Source: Streptomyces sp. NBC_01268 (GTDB taxonomy: Bacteria > Actinomycetota > Actinomycetes > Streptomycetales > Streptomycetaceae). Taken from it: 64,000 nt of DNA. Under the pieces are notes generated by a model that did no database searches, was not told where the DNA came from, and was given only the letters and a program-made list of their open reading frames with translations. The stretch is from contig NZ_CP108454.1 in assembly GCF_036240795.1 (NCBI RefSeq), forward strand, positions 1,178,001 to 1,242,000, given 5' to 3'. A program made the translations under genes and the position numbers. This document shows, one piece after another, positions 24,513 to 32,675 of the stretch (position 1 is the stretch's first letter; each line of letters starts with the position of its first letter).

Positions 24513-25262
24513 ATGGACATCCTGAGCACCGACACGCACATCGACGCGCTCGACGCGGCGGGCAGGGCACTCCTGGAAGCCGCCGCGGCGGCCGGACCCG
24601 ACGCCGAGGTCCCCACCTGTCCGGGTTGGCGGGTGCGGGACCTGCTGCGGCACACCACGGCGGTCCACCACTGGGCCACCAGGCTCGTCGCCGAGGGCCA
24701 CACCGCGTACCTGCCCTTCGGCGGGGAGCCCGACCACCTGGACGGCGACGCGCTCCTCGCGTACACCCGCGAGGGCCACGCCCGGCTCGTCGAGGCCCTC
24801 CGCGACGCCCCCGAGGACCTGGAGTGCTGGACCTTCATGCCGGCCCCCTCGCCCCGCGCGTTCTGGGCGCGGCGGCAGACCCACGAGACGACCGTGCACC
24901 GCGCCGACGCCGAGTCCGCGCTCGCCGCCGCGCCCGGCCCGGTCGACCCCGTCATCGCCGCGGACGGGATCGACGAGCTGCTGCGCGGTTTCCACGGCCG
25001 CGACCGCAGCCGGGTCCGCACCGACCGGCCGCGCACCCTGCGGATCCGCACCACCGACGGCGGTGACGCGTGGACCGTCCACCTGTCGCCGGAGGTGCCG
25101 CGGACGGAGACCGGCGCGGACGGTCCGGCCGACTGCGAGCTGAGCGGGCCCGCCGACCGGCTCTACCTGACGCTGTGGAACCGCCTCCCGTACGAGGCCG
25201 TGACCGTCACCGGCGACGCCGGCCTGGCCCGGCTGTGGCGGGAGCGCTCGGCCGTCGGCTGA
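24513..25262 (+). CDS. Maleylpyruvate isomerase-family mycothiol-dependent protein
   Basis: 249 residues. The N-terminal DinB-like helical bundle (about 10-155, with PTCPGWRVRDLLRHTTAVHHWA and the HETTVHRADAE segment holding probable metal ligands) is followed by a C-terminal MDMPI-C domain (about 170-245, DCELSGPADRLYLTLWNR). The family uses mycothiol and a divalent metal, as in mycothiol-dependent maleylpyruvate isomerase, but most members have unknown substrates. No gentisate pathway gene is present nearby, so the family name should not be read as a reaction. Confidence 0.88.
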   Translation: MDILSTDTHIDALDAAGRALLEAAAAAGPDAEVPTCPGWRVRDLLRHTTAVHHWATRLVAEGHTAYLPFGGEPDHLDGDALLAYTREGHARLVEALRDAPEDLECWTFMPAPSPRAFWARRQTHETTVHRADAESALAAAPGPVDPVIAADGIDELLRGFHGRDRSRVRTDRPRTLRIRTTDGGDAWTVHLSPEVPRTETGADGPADCELSGPADRLYLTLWNRLPYEAVTVTGDAGLARLWRERSAVG

Positions 25263-25273
25263 GCTACGGCGGC

Positions 25274-25939
25274 TCAGCCGAGCCAGCCCGGTCGGACCAG
25301 TCCCGACTCGTAGGCGAGGACGACGAGTTGGGCCCGGTCGCGGGCGCCCAGCTTCACCATCGTGCGGCTCACGTGGGTCTTGGCGGTGAGCGGGCTGACC
25401 ACCAGGCGGCGGGCGATCTCGTCGTTGGACAGGCCGATGCCGACCAGCGCCATCACCTCGCGCTCGCGCTCGGTGAGTTCGTCGAGTCCGGCGGCCCGCG
25501 CCGGCGGCTTGGAGCGGGCCGCGAACTCCTCGATGAGCCGCCGCGTCACCCCCGGCGACAGCAGCGCGTCGCCGTCCACCACCGCGCGCACGGCCCGCAG
25601 CAGCTCCTCCGGCTCGGTGTCCTTCACCAGGAAGCCGGAGGCGCCGGAGCGGATCGCCTCGAAGACGTACTCGTCGAGCTCGAACGTGGTCAGCATGACC
25701 ACCCGGACCGCGCCGAGCTCCGGGTCGCCGGTGATCAGACGGGTGGCGGCGAGGCCGTCGAGGTGCGGCATCCGGATGTCCATCAGGACGACGTCCGGGC
25801 GCAGTTCGCGCACCCGGGCGACGGCCTCCTCGCCGTCGGCGGCCTCGCCCGCCACCTCGATGTCCGGCTGGGCGTCCAGGAGGGCGCGGAAGCCCGCCCG
25901 GACGAGCGACTGGTCGTCGGCGAGCACGACACGGATCAC
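25274..25939 (-). CDS. NarL/LuxR-family response regulator
   Basis: 221 residues from the GTG at 25939. The receiver domain has the acidic pocket D8-D9, phosphoacceptor D54 (VLMDIRMP) and the LVKD lysine. The C-terminal LuxR HTH (about 150-212: LTEREREVMALVGIGLSNDEI) binds DNA. The start overlaps the kinase stop by four bases (25936-25939), so the two are translationally coupled. The palindrome at 27212-27235 before the kinase gene is the likely autoregulatory site, and the near-copy at 19284-19307 is a probable second target. Confidence 0.94.
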   Translation of the reverse strand: MIRVVLADDQSLVRAGFRALLDAQPDIEVAGEAADGEEAVARVRELRPDVVLMDIRMPHLDGLAATRLITGDPELGAVRVVMLTTFELDEYVFEAIRSGASGFLVKDTEPEELLRAVRAVVDGDALLSPGVTRRLIEEFAARSKPPARAAGLDELTEREREVMALVGIGLSNDEIARRLVVSPLTAKTHVSRTMVKLGARDRAQLVVLAYESGLVRPGWLG

Positions 25940-27156
25940 GAGGGCTCCTCGGGGCGTACGGGAAGGGTGGCGCGCACCCGGAAGCCGCCGTCCGGCCGGG
26001 TGCCCGCCTCGATCGTGCCACCGAGCGCGGCGGCCCGCTCCCGCATCCCGGCGAGTCCGTTGCCGCTGCCGCCCGCGTCGCCGCCGGTGGCCGGGCCCGC
26101 GTCGTCGACGCACAGGGCGAGGGCGTCCGGGCCGTACCCGAGGACGACCTCGGCGGTGCGCGATCCGGAGTGGCGCACGACGTTGGTCAGCGCCTCCTGC
26201 ACGATGCGGAAGGCGGCCAGCTCCGTGCCGGGCGGCAGGCGTCTGCGGCGTCCCTCGACCCGGGTCCGCACGGTGAGACCCGCGGCCGCGGCCTGTTCGA
26301 CGAGTTCGGGCAGGCGGTCCAGGCCGGGGGCCGGGGCGCGGGGCGCGTCGCCGGGGGCGCGCAGGGTGTCGAGGACCTGCCGCACCTCGCCGAGGGCCTC
26401 CTTGCTGGCCGCCTTGATGGTGGTGAGGGCGGTACGGGCCTGGGCCGGGTCGGCGTCGAGGAGGGCGAGCCCGACGCCGGCCTGGACGTTGATGACCGAG
26501 AGGGAGTGGGCGAGGACGTCATGGAGCTCGCGGGCGATCCGCAGGCGTTCCTCGTCGGCCCTGCGGCGTTCGACGGCGGCCCGCTCGGCACGTTCCTTCG
26601 CCCACTGCTCACGGCGGACCCGGGCGAGTTCGGAGGCGGCGAGGATCGCGACGGCGAAGGCGGCGACCGGGAGTTCCTGGCCCCAGGGGGCGGGGCCGTC
26701 GCCGCCGGGCGGCAGCCAACGGTAGAGCCAGTGCGCGAGCAGCAGGTGGCCGGCCCACAGGATCCCGAGCGCCCACCAGGCGGCCCGCCGGTGCCCGTGC
26801 ACGACGGCGGCGAAGCAGGCCACCGCGACGGCGGCGAAGACCGGGCCGTACGCGTAACCCGCCGCCAGGTACCCGAGGGTGACCGCCGACACGCCGAACA
26901 CCACCGGGACGGGGTGGCGGTGACGCAGGAGCAGCGGGGCGCAGGCGAGCAGGAGCAGGGCGCGGCCGAGGGCGTCGAGGGCGAGCCGGTCGGGCTGGTT
27001 GCGGGTGGCGAAGCCCGTGCCGACCATGACGAACACGGTGACGACGAGGGTCGAGCGCCAGGGCGGTCCGGCGCCCGGTCCGTGTGCCGCCCACTGCCAG
27101 GGGCGCGGCCACGGCGGGCCGCCGTGGCCGGGTCTGCTCGTCGGATGCGCGTCCAT
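25936..27156 (-). CDS. Sensor histidine kinase (NarL-type partner)
   Basis: 406 residues. About five or six hydrophobic segments between residues 35 and 175 have no obvious extracellular domain, so it is an intramembrane-sensing type. Then come a HisKA_3 dimerisation domain with phosphoacceptor H212 (RELHDVLAHSLS) and a HATPase domain with N-box EALTNVVRH and G-box GNGLAGMRERA. It phosphorylates the response regulator encoded downstream. Membrane-sensing kinases of this class often respond to envelope stress and control ABC exporters, which fits the shared palindrome before the ABC/SHOCT operon. Confidence 0.93.
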   Translation of the reverse strand: MDAHPTSRPGHGGPPWPRPWQWAAHGPGAGPPWRSTLVVTVFVMVGTGFATRNQPDRLALDALGRALLLLACAPLLLRHRHPVPVVFGVSAVTLGYLAAGYAYGPVFAAVAVACFAAVVHGHRRAAWWALGILWAGHLLLAHWLYRWLPPGGDGPAPWGQELPVAAFAVAILAASELARVRREQWAKERAERAAVERRRADEERLRIARELHDVLAHSLSVINVQAGVGLALLDADPAQARTALTTIKAASKEALGEVRQVLDTLRAPGDAPRAPAPGLDRLPELVEQAAAAGLTVRTRVEGRRRRLPPGTELAAFRIVQEALTNVVRHSGSRTAEVVLGYGPDALALCVDDAGPATGGDAGGSGNGLAGMRERAAALGGTIEAGTRPDGGFRVRATLPVRPEEPS

Positions 27157-27211
27157 GGCGCCACGCTAGACGGGGCCGGGGCGCGGGGGCGTCCGCCGGG
27201 CGGGGTGCTCA

Positions 27212-27235
27212 CCCGTACTCCCGGGGGAGTACGGG
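27212..27235. promoter_or_regulatory. Perfect palindrome before the two-component system
   Basis: CCCGTACTCCC (27212-27222) and GGGAGTACGGG (27225-27235) are perfect 11-bp arms around GG. The centre is 67 bases upstream of the kinase start, a typical activator position. A near-copy lies at 19284-19307. Confidence 0.75.
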
Positions 27236-27250
27236 CGTCCCGCCTCGGCG

Positions 27251-27955
27251 TCAGACCGCGGGCAGCAGCCCCACCTCGCGGCCGAGGCGCTCGGCGGCGG
27301 CGGCGAAGAAGGCCTCCCGGTCCTCGACGACCCGGTGGAACTGGCCGAAGAGCTCGAAGGAGATCAGCCCGAAGAGCTGGGCCCACGCGGCGACGAGGGC
27401 GGTAGCGAGGGCGGGCGGCAGATCGGGGGTCAGCTCGGCGGCGAGCCGCTCGGCCTCGGGGCGCAGCGCGGGCGCGAGGGGCGGCAGGGCGATGCCCGGG
27501 CCCTGGTACGCGGCGCGGGCGAGGGAGACGAGGACGAGGCCGACGCGGGCGGCGGGGCCGACGGTGTCCTGGGGGGCGGAGTAGCCGGGGACCGGGGAGC
27601 CGTAGATGAGGGCGTACTCGTGCGGGTGGGCGACGGCCCAGGCCCGGACGGCGCGGCAGACGGCGGTCCACCGGGCGAGGTGGTCGGCGGGGGCGGTGGC
27701 CGCCGTGGCGGCGTCGGCCTGTTCGGCCGCGGCGCCGACGGCGTCGTAGGCGTCGACGATGAGGGCGGTGAGGAGGTCGTCGCGGCTGGGGAAGTAGCGG
27801 TACAGCGCGGAGGACACCATGCCGAGCTCGCGGGCGACGGCGCGCAGGGAGAGCTTGGCGGCGCCCTCGGCGGCGAGCTGGGTGCGGGCCTCGTCCTTGA
27901 TGGCCGCGGTGATCTCGATGCGGGCGCGGGCGCGGGCTCCTTGAACGGGGGTCAT
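27251..27955 (-). CDS. TetR/AcrR-family regulator (WHG-domain type)
   Basis: 234 residues from the ATG at 27955. The HTH region (about 12-60: IKDEARTQLAAEGAAKLSLRAVARELG, then SSALYRYFPSRDDLL) is followed by a C-terminal domain (TetR_C_13/WHG type, FGLISFELFGQFHRVV near its end). It diverges from a deazaflavin-dependent oxidoreductase gene, and the intergenic region carries several repeated palindromes, so it very probably represses both genes. The ligand is unknown, likely a hydrophobic compound acted on by the oxidoreductase. Confidence 0.9.
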   Translation of the reverse strand: MTPVQGARARARIEITAAIKDEARTQLAAEGAAKLSLRAVARELGMVSSALYRYFPSRDDLLTALIVDAYDAVGAAAEQADAATAATAPADHLARWTAVCRAVRAWAVAHPHEYALIYGSPVPGYSAPQDTVGPAARVGLVLVSLARAAYQGPGIALPPLAPALRPEAERLAAELTPDLPPALATALVAAWAQLFGLISFELFGQFHRVVEDREAFFAAAAERLGREVGLLPAV

Positions 27956-27971
27956 GGTGAGCAGTCTGCCA

Positions 27972-28080
27972 CGTTTCGGAGCACCGCACCGAAACGAGAG
28001 CACCGCTCTTGCTTTGGAGCGCCGATCCGTGCACACTGGTGTCAAGCGAGAGCAGTGCTCACGAAACGGAGCACCGCTTC
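27972..28080. promoter_or_regulatory. Array of repeated operators between divergent TetR and oxidoreductase genes
   Basis: CGTTTCGG (27972-27979) mirrors CCGAAACG (27989-27996). AGAGC-ACC-GCTCT is at 27997-28009 and the perfect 11-mer GAGCAGTGCTC at 28050-28060. The composite CGAAACG(A)GAGCACCGCT occurs as direct copies near 27990-28009 and 28062-28079. The repeated GAGCA(N)(Y)GCTC element is presumably the binding site of the TetR protein. Confidence 0.7.
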
Positions 28081-28152
28081 AGATCCCCCTCCGATCCCGC
28101 CTCCCGGACACGCCTCCCGGGACGCCGATCCCGGACCCCACAGGAGCCTTCG

Positions 28153-28620
28153 ATGCCGTCCTCGCAGCCCCAGCCCCAGCCGTACTACCTCCAGGGCAGC
28201 CCCCTCGCCATCCGCTTCAACGGCCTCGTCGGCTGGCTGGCCCGCCACGGCGTCAGCCTCCTCGGCTCCGCCGAGCTCTCCGTGCGGGGCCGCAAGAGCG
28301 GCCGGATGCAGCGCATCCCGGTCAACCCGTACGAGCACGGGGGCACCCAGTACCTGGTCTCGGCCCGCGGCCACTCCCAGTGGGTCCGCAACATGCGGGC
28401 GGCCGGCGGCGGCGAACTGCGGGTCGGCCGCAAGGTGCGCCCCTTCACCGCCGTCGAGGTGACGGACGCCGAGAAGCCGGAGGTGCTGCGTGGCTATCTC
28501 CAGCGCTGGGGCTGGGAGGTCAACCAGTACTTCCAGGGCGTGACCGCGCAGTCCACGGACGCGGAGCTGGCGGCCGCCGCCCCCGACCACCCCGTCTTCC
28601 GCATCACCGTCACGAAGTGA
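28153..28620 (+). CDS. Nitroreductase-family deazaflavin (F420)-dependent oxidoreductase
   Basis: 155 residues from the ATG at 28153, with CAGGAG seven bases upstream. It is a split beta-barrel of the Ddn/FDOR-A type: ELSVRGRKSGRMQRIPVNPYEHGGTQYLVSARG, then a WVRNMRAAGGGELRVGRK block forming the cofactor groove. These enzymes use reduced F420 to reduce quinones, nitro compounds or unsaturated lactones at the membrane. Expression is probably controlled by the divergent TetR repressor. A hairpin terminator follows immediately. Confidence 0.9.
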   Translation: MPSSQPQPQPYYLQGSPLAIRFNGLVGWLARHGVSLLGSAELSVRGRKSGRMQRIPVNPYEHGGTQYLVSARGHSQWVRNMRAAGGGELRVGRKVRPFTAVEVTDAEKPEVLRGYLQRWGWEVNQYFQGVTAQSTDAELAAAAPDHPVFRITVTK

Positions 28621-28649
28621 GGGCGGCACGGATCCGCTCCGTACCGCCC
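28621..28649. terminator. Hairpin terminator between convergent genes
   Basis: GGGCGGCACGGA (28621-28632) pairs with TCCGTACCGCCC (28638-28649) with one mismatch and a five-base loop. It starts directly after the oxidoreductase stop codon and lies before the 3' end of the opposite-strand flavoprotein gene. Confidence 0.75.
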
Positions 28650-28706
28650 TCGTACCGCCGTCTGCCGATCCGTCAGGACCGGACCCGGCCGCCTCTCACA
28701 CGCGCC

Positions 28707-30125
28707 TCAGGAGACCTCGGGCACCTGGGTGCCGTCCGAGGCACCGCGCTCGCCCGGCTCCACCCCGGCGGCGGGGGCGGCGTCCTGCGCCGGCCCCTCC
28801 GGCACGGAATCCTCGTCCTTGCGGGAGGCGACACCCCGTCCCGCCGGACCCACACCCGACTCGGTGTCCATGCGGCGGTCCAGCAGGTCGAGCGCGCGCC
28901 GCGCCAGACCGTTGCCACGGACCATGCCGCCCAGGGTGGCCGAGCCGCGCGTGATGTCGGCGAAGGCGTTCCACGCGGGGCGCAGTCCCGTTATGGTCGC
29001 GTGCAGCAGACCCGGGCGCCGCTCGAACAGCGCCAACATCCGGCGGCCGACGGCCATCTCGACGCCGAGGCCGGCCTTGATGGCGAAGGCGTAGTTCAGC
29101 GCCTGCCGCCGCGCGTCCACGGCGTCGCCCGCCTCGGCGACCCGGACCGCCCACTCGCCGGCGAGCCGGCCGGAGCGCAGCGCGAAGGAGATGCCCTCCC
29201 GGGTCCACGGTTCGAGGAGACCGGCCGCGTCGCCGCAGACCAGAACCCGGCCGCGGGACAGCGGCGAGTCGTCCGTGCGGCAGCGGGTCAGATGACCGGA
29301 GGAGACGGCCGGTTCGAAGCCCGCGAGGCCCAGCCGGGCGACGAAGTCCTCCAGGTAGCGCTTGGTGGCGGCACCCTCCCCGCGCGCCGAGATGACGCCG
29401 ACGGTCAGCGTGTCGCCCTTGGGGAACACCCAGCCGTAACTGCCCGGCAGCGGGCCCCAGTCGATGAGGACGCGTCCCTTCCAGTCCTCGGCGACCGACG
29501 GCGGGACGGGGATCTCGGACTCCAGGCCGAGGTCGACCTGACCCAGCTTCACGCCGACGTGCGCCCCTATCCGGCTGGCGCTTCCGTCGGCGCCCACGAC
29601 GGCGCGGGCGAGGACGGTCTCGCCGTCGGCGAGGACGACGGCGACCGTGCGGCGGTCCGGCACGGACTGCCCGTGCTGCTCGACGCGGCTGACGGTGGCT
29701 CCGGTGCGCAGCTCGGCGCCCGCCTTCTGCGCGTGCTCGACGAGCTGGGCGTCGAACTCGGGCCGGTTGATCAGCCCGAACAGCATGCGGCGCGAGCGGC
29801 GGGTGCGGGCGAAGCGCCCGTTGTGCGAGAAGGTGACGGCCTTGACCCGGTCCTGCAGCGGCAGTTCGAAGCCGGGCGGCAGCGCGTCGCGCGACGGGCC
29901 GATGATGCCTCCGCCGCAGGTCTTGTAACGGGGGAGCTCGGCCTTCTCCAGGAGCAGCACCCGACGGCCGGCGACGGCCGCCGCGTACGCCGCGGAGGCT
30001 CCGGCGGGTCCAGCACCCACCACGACCACGTCCCAGACCACGGGCGGCCCCCCGTCCGGACCCACCGACCCCGCTCCGGCCACGCCGGACTCCGCCGCTC
30101 CGGCGTCTGCGTTCTCGCTGCTCAC
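28707..30125 (-). CDS. Geranylgeranyl reductase-family flavoprotein
   Basis: 472 residues. After a disordered Gly/Ala N-terminus comes an FAD Rossmann motif (VVVVGAGPAGASAAYAAAVAG, about 33-53), the family's PRYKTCGGGI motif (about 65-74), and GDAAGLLEPWTREGI near 293-307 that closes the FAD site. The C-terminal 60 residues are again disordered. Geranylgeranyl reductases saturate isoprenoid chains such as menaquinone side chains or lipid precursors. Without neighbours from isoprenoid synthesis the substrate stays open. It is the likely homologue of the menaquinone-reducing MenJ-type enzymes of actinobacteria, but that is inference. Confidence 0.9.
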   Translation of the reverse strand: MSSENADAGAAESGVAGAGSVGPDGGPPVVWDVVVVGAGPAGASAAYAAAVAGRRVLLLEKAELPRYKTCGGGIIGPSRDALPPGFELPLQDRVKAVTFSHNGRFARTRRSRRMLFGLINRPEFDAQLVEHAQKAGAELRTGATVSRVEQHGQSVPDRRTVAVVLADGETVLARAVVGADGSASRIGAHVGVKLGQVDLGLESEIPVPPSVAEDWKGRVLIDWGPLPGSYGWVFPKGDTLTVGVISARGEGAATKRYLEDFVARLGLAGFEPAVSSGHLTRCRTDDSPLSRGRVLVCGDAAGLLEPWTREGISFALRSGRLAGEWAVRVAEAGDAVDARRQALNYAFAIKAGLGVEMAVGRRMLALFERRPGLLHATITGLRPAWNAFADITRGSATLGGMVRGNGLARRALDLLDRRMDTESGVGPAGRGVASRKDEDSVPEGPAQDAAPAAGVEPGERGASDGTQVPEVS

Positions 30126-30314
30126 GATGTGCTTCTGCTCCTGATCCGACCGGTGGTGCCTGCTCTGTACGCATCCTACGGCCCGGTAGCCGGGCCGGAC
30201 CGCGCCGCCCCGGGCCGACCCGCGCCGTAGGATCGGCCATGCGTTCGTCGTACAACCGATACACGCCGAACGAGCTCACCACGTCACAACGTCGCACCCA
30301 CCAGGAGCGTGCCC

Positions 30315-31682
30315 ATGACCGCGAATCCGATCGCCGAGACCATTGCGTCCCTGATGCCCCGCGCCAAGGCGGAGCTGACGGAGCTGGTGGCCTTCCAGTC
30401 GGTCGCGGACGAGGCCGTCGCCCCGCGCAGCGAGTGCGAGGCAGCCGCGAACTGGGTGGCCGACGCGCTGCGTACCGAGGGCTTCCAGGAGGTGGCGCTG
30501 CTCGACACCCCGGACGGCTCGCAGTCCGTGTACGGCGTGCTGCCCGGCCCGGCCGGTTCCCCGACCGTCCTCCTGTACGCGCACTACGACGTGCAGCCGA
30601 TGCTGGTCGAGTCCGCCTGGGTGACCCCGCCGTTCGAGCTGACCGAGCGGGCGGACGGGCGCTGGTACGGGCGCGGCGCGGCCGACTGCAAGGGCGGCTT
30701 CATCATGCACCTGCTGGCGCTGCGCGCCCTCAAGGCGAACGGCGGGATCCCGGTCACGGTCAAGGTGATCGTGGAGGGTTCGGAGGAGCAGGGCACCGGC
30801 GGCCTGGAGCGGTACGCGGAGGCGCACCCGGAGCTGCTGGCCGCCGACGCGATCGTCATCGGCGACGCGGGCAACTTCCGGGTCGGCCTGCCGACCGTGA
30901 CGGCGACGCTGCGCGGCATGACGATGATCCGGGTCACCATCGAGACGCTCCAGGGCAACCTGCACTCGGGCCAGTTCGGCGGTGCCGCGCCGGACGCGCT
31001 CGCCGCGCTGATCCGCGTCATGGACTCGCTGCGCGACGAGACCGGCGCGACCGTGATCGACGGGCTGCCCGCGGACGCCGTGTGGGAGGGGCTGCAGTAC
31101 CCGGAGGCCGACTTCCGCAAGGACGCCAAGGTGCTGGACGGGGTGGAGCTGCCGGGCGTCGGCACCGTCGCCGACCGGATCTGGGCGCGGCCCGCGGTGA
31201 CCGTCATCGGCATCGACGCGCACCCCGTGGCCGGTGCCACGCCGTCGATCCCCTCGACCGCCCGCGCGCAGCTCAGCCTGCGGGTGCCGCCCGGCCAGGA
31301 CGCCGTGAAGGCGACCGAGCTGCTGTTCGCGCACATCGAGAAGCACACCCCGTGGAACGCCCGGGTGAGCATGGAGCAGGTCGGCCAGGGTCAGCCGTTC
31401 CAGGCGGACACGTCGAGCCCGGCGTACACCTCGATGGCGGAGGCGATGCGGATCGCGTACCCCGGCGAGGAAATGCAGACGGCCGGCATGGGCGGCTCGA
31501 TCCCGCTGTGCAACACGCTGGCCGCGATGTACCCGGAGTCGGAGATCCTGCTCATCGGCCTGAGCGAGCCGGAGGCCCAGATCCACGCGGTGAACGAGTC
31601 GGTGTCGCCGCAGGAGCTGGAGCGCCTGTCGGTGGCGGAGGCGCACTTCCTGCTGAACTACGCGGCTTCCAAGCAGGGTTGA
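30315..31682 (+). CDS. M20-family dipeptidase/metallopeptidase
   Basis: 455 residues from the ATG at 30315, preferred over GTG 30309 because GGAG (30303-30306) is eight bases upstream. Di-zinc ligands are visible: H90 (LLYAHYDVQP, with D92), D124 (GRGAADCKGG) and E157-E158 (EGSEEQG), with later GDAGNFRVG and IPLCNTL motifs. A lid/dimerisation domain occupies about 200-330. It hydrolyses dipeptides or N-acylated amino acids in the cytosol. The next gene encodes a metallo-beta-lactamase-fold protein, and a perfect hairpin lies between them. Confidence 0.93.
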   Translation: MTANPIAETIASLMPRAKAELTELVAFQSVADEAVAPRSECEAAANWVADALRTEGFQEVALLDTPDGSQSVYGVLPGPAGSPTVLLYAHYDVQPMLVESAWVTPPFELTERADGRWYGRGAADCKGGFIMHLLALRALKANGGIPVTVKVIVEGSEEQGTGGLERYAEAHPELLAADAIVIGDAGNFRVGLPTVTATLRGMTMIRVTIETLQGNLHSGQFGGAAPDALAALIRVMDSLRDETGATVIDGLPADAVWEGLQYPEADFRKDAKVLDGVELPGVGTVADRIWARPAVTVIGIDAHPVAGATPSIPSTARAQLSLRVPPGQDAVKATELLFAHIEKHTPWNARVSMEQVGQGQPFQADTSSPAYTSMAEAMRIAYPGEEMQTAGMGGSIPLCNTLAAMYPESEILLIGLSEPEAQIHAVNESVSPQELERLSVAEAHFLLNYAASKQG

Positions 31683-31705
31683 TCCAGGACCCGACAAGCG
31701 ACATG

Positions 31706-31734
31706 ACGCTCTGGGCGTAACTCGCCCAGAGCGT
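31706..31734. terminator. Perfect 12-bp stem-loop
   Basis: ACGCTCTGGGCG (31706-31717) and CGCCCAGAGCGT (31723-31734) with loop TAACT. It lies 24 bases after the dipeptidase stop and 43 bases before the next start, so it serves as a terminator of the dipeptidase transcript. A regulatory role for the downstream gene cannot be excluded. Confidence 0.8.
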
Positions 31735-31776
31735 ACACGCGTGCGGTGGGCGTACTCCCTTCCGTACGTTCGCCGT

Positions 31777-32580
31777 ATGAGCGACGCAGAGCACGTAGAC
31801 CACGCAGAGCACACAGGGCACGGAGAGCACGCAGAGCACACGGAGCACGTGGACCACCCGCACCCCGCCCCCGGCGCGGGCGATCACGACGCCCGGCTCG
31901 TCGAGCTCGTCGAGCTCACCCCCCAGCTGCACATGCTGCGCCTGCCCGTCGGCCAGGCGTACGTGTGGCGGGACGGCACCGAGCTGACCCTCGTCGACGC
32001 CGGGTGGACGGGCGCGGCGGACGGCATCGAGGCGGCGCTGCGCGGCGCGGGCCTCGACCCGGCCCGGATCCGCCGGATCGTGCTCACCCACTGCCACCGC
32101 GACCACGTGGGGGCGGCGCAGGAACTGGCCGACCGCTTCGGCGCCGAGATCCTGGCGCACGCGCTGGACGCCCCGGTGATCCGGGGCGAACGCCCGGTAC
32201 CGGAGCCGGACCTGCTCGACTGGGAGCTGCCCCTGTACGCGCACGGGCTGACCGTGCCGGAGGCCCCGCCCACCCGGGTGGACCGGGAGGTCGCCGACGG
32301 CGAGGAGCTGGGCTTCGGCGACGGCGCGGTGGCGCTGCACACCCCGGGGCACACCCCTGGTTCCCTCGCGGTCCATCTCCCGCGCCACGGGGTGCTGTTC
32401 ACCGGCGACACGGTGGCCACGGTCCAGGGCGTGTCCTTCGGCGTCTTCCACGTGGACCGGGAGCGGGCAAGGGAGTCGATGCGGCGGCTGGCGGAGCTGG
32501 AGCCGTCGGTGCTGTGCTGCGGCCACGGCGACCCGGTCACGGACGACACCGCCGAACAGCTCAGGAAGGCAGCCGCCTGA
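31777..32580 (+). CDS. Metallo-beta-lactamase-fold hydrolase with period-3 histidine N-terminus
   Basis: 267 residues. The first 29 residues hold histidine at every third position from H6 to H27, mostly interleaved with Glu/Asp, plus H29. An MBL domain follows with HCHRDH at 105-110, HTPGHTPGS (first part of the second metal site), FTGDTV and CCGHGDP. The domain would bind two zinc or iron ions and is closest to glyoxalase II-like hydrolases. The tail resembles metal-binding extensions that load or buffer metal. It is encoded by a 9-bp DNA repeat, so it may have arisen by slippage. Substrate unknown. Confidence 0.9.
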   Translation: MSDAEHVDHAEHTGHGEHAEHTEHVDHPHPAPGAGDHDARLVELVELTPQLHMLRLPVGQAYVWRDGTELTLVDAGWTGAADGIEAALRGAGLDPARIRRIVLTHCHRDHVGAAQELADRFGAEILAHALDAPVIRGERPVPEPDLLDWELPLYAHGLTVPEAPPTRVDREVADGEELGFGDGAVALHTPGHTPGSLAVHLPRHGVLFTGDTVATVQGVSFGVFHVDRERARESMRRLAELEPSVLCCGHGDPVTDDTAEQLRKAAA

Positions 32581-32675
32581 GGCGCTCCGACGGAGGGAAC
32601 CACCGGCACGTCGGTCACCGTCCTCTCCCCCGGTCCGGCCCGCGACGGGGCGGACGAGTGCTCTCGGGGGGACGC

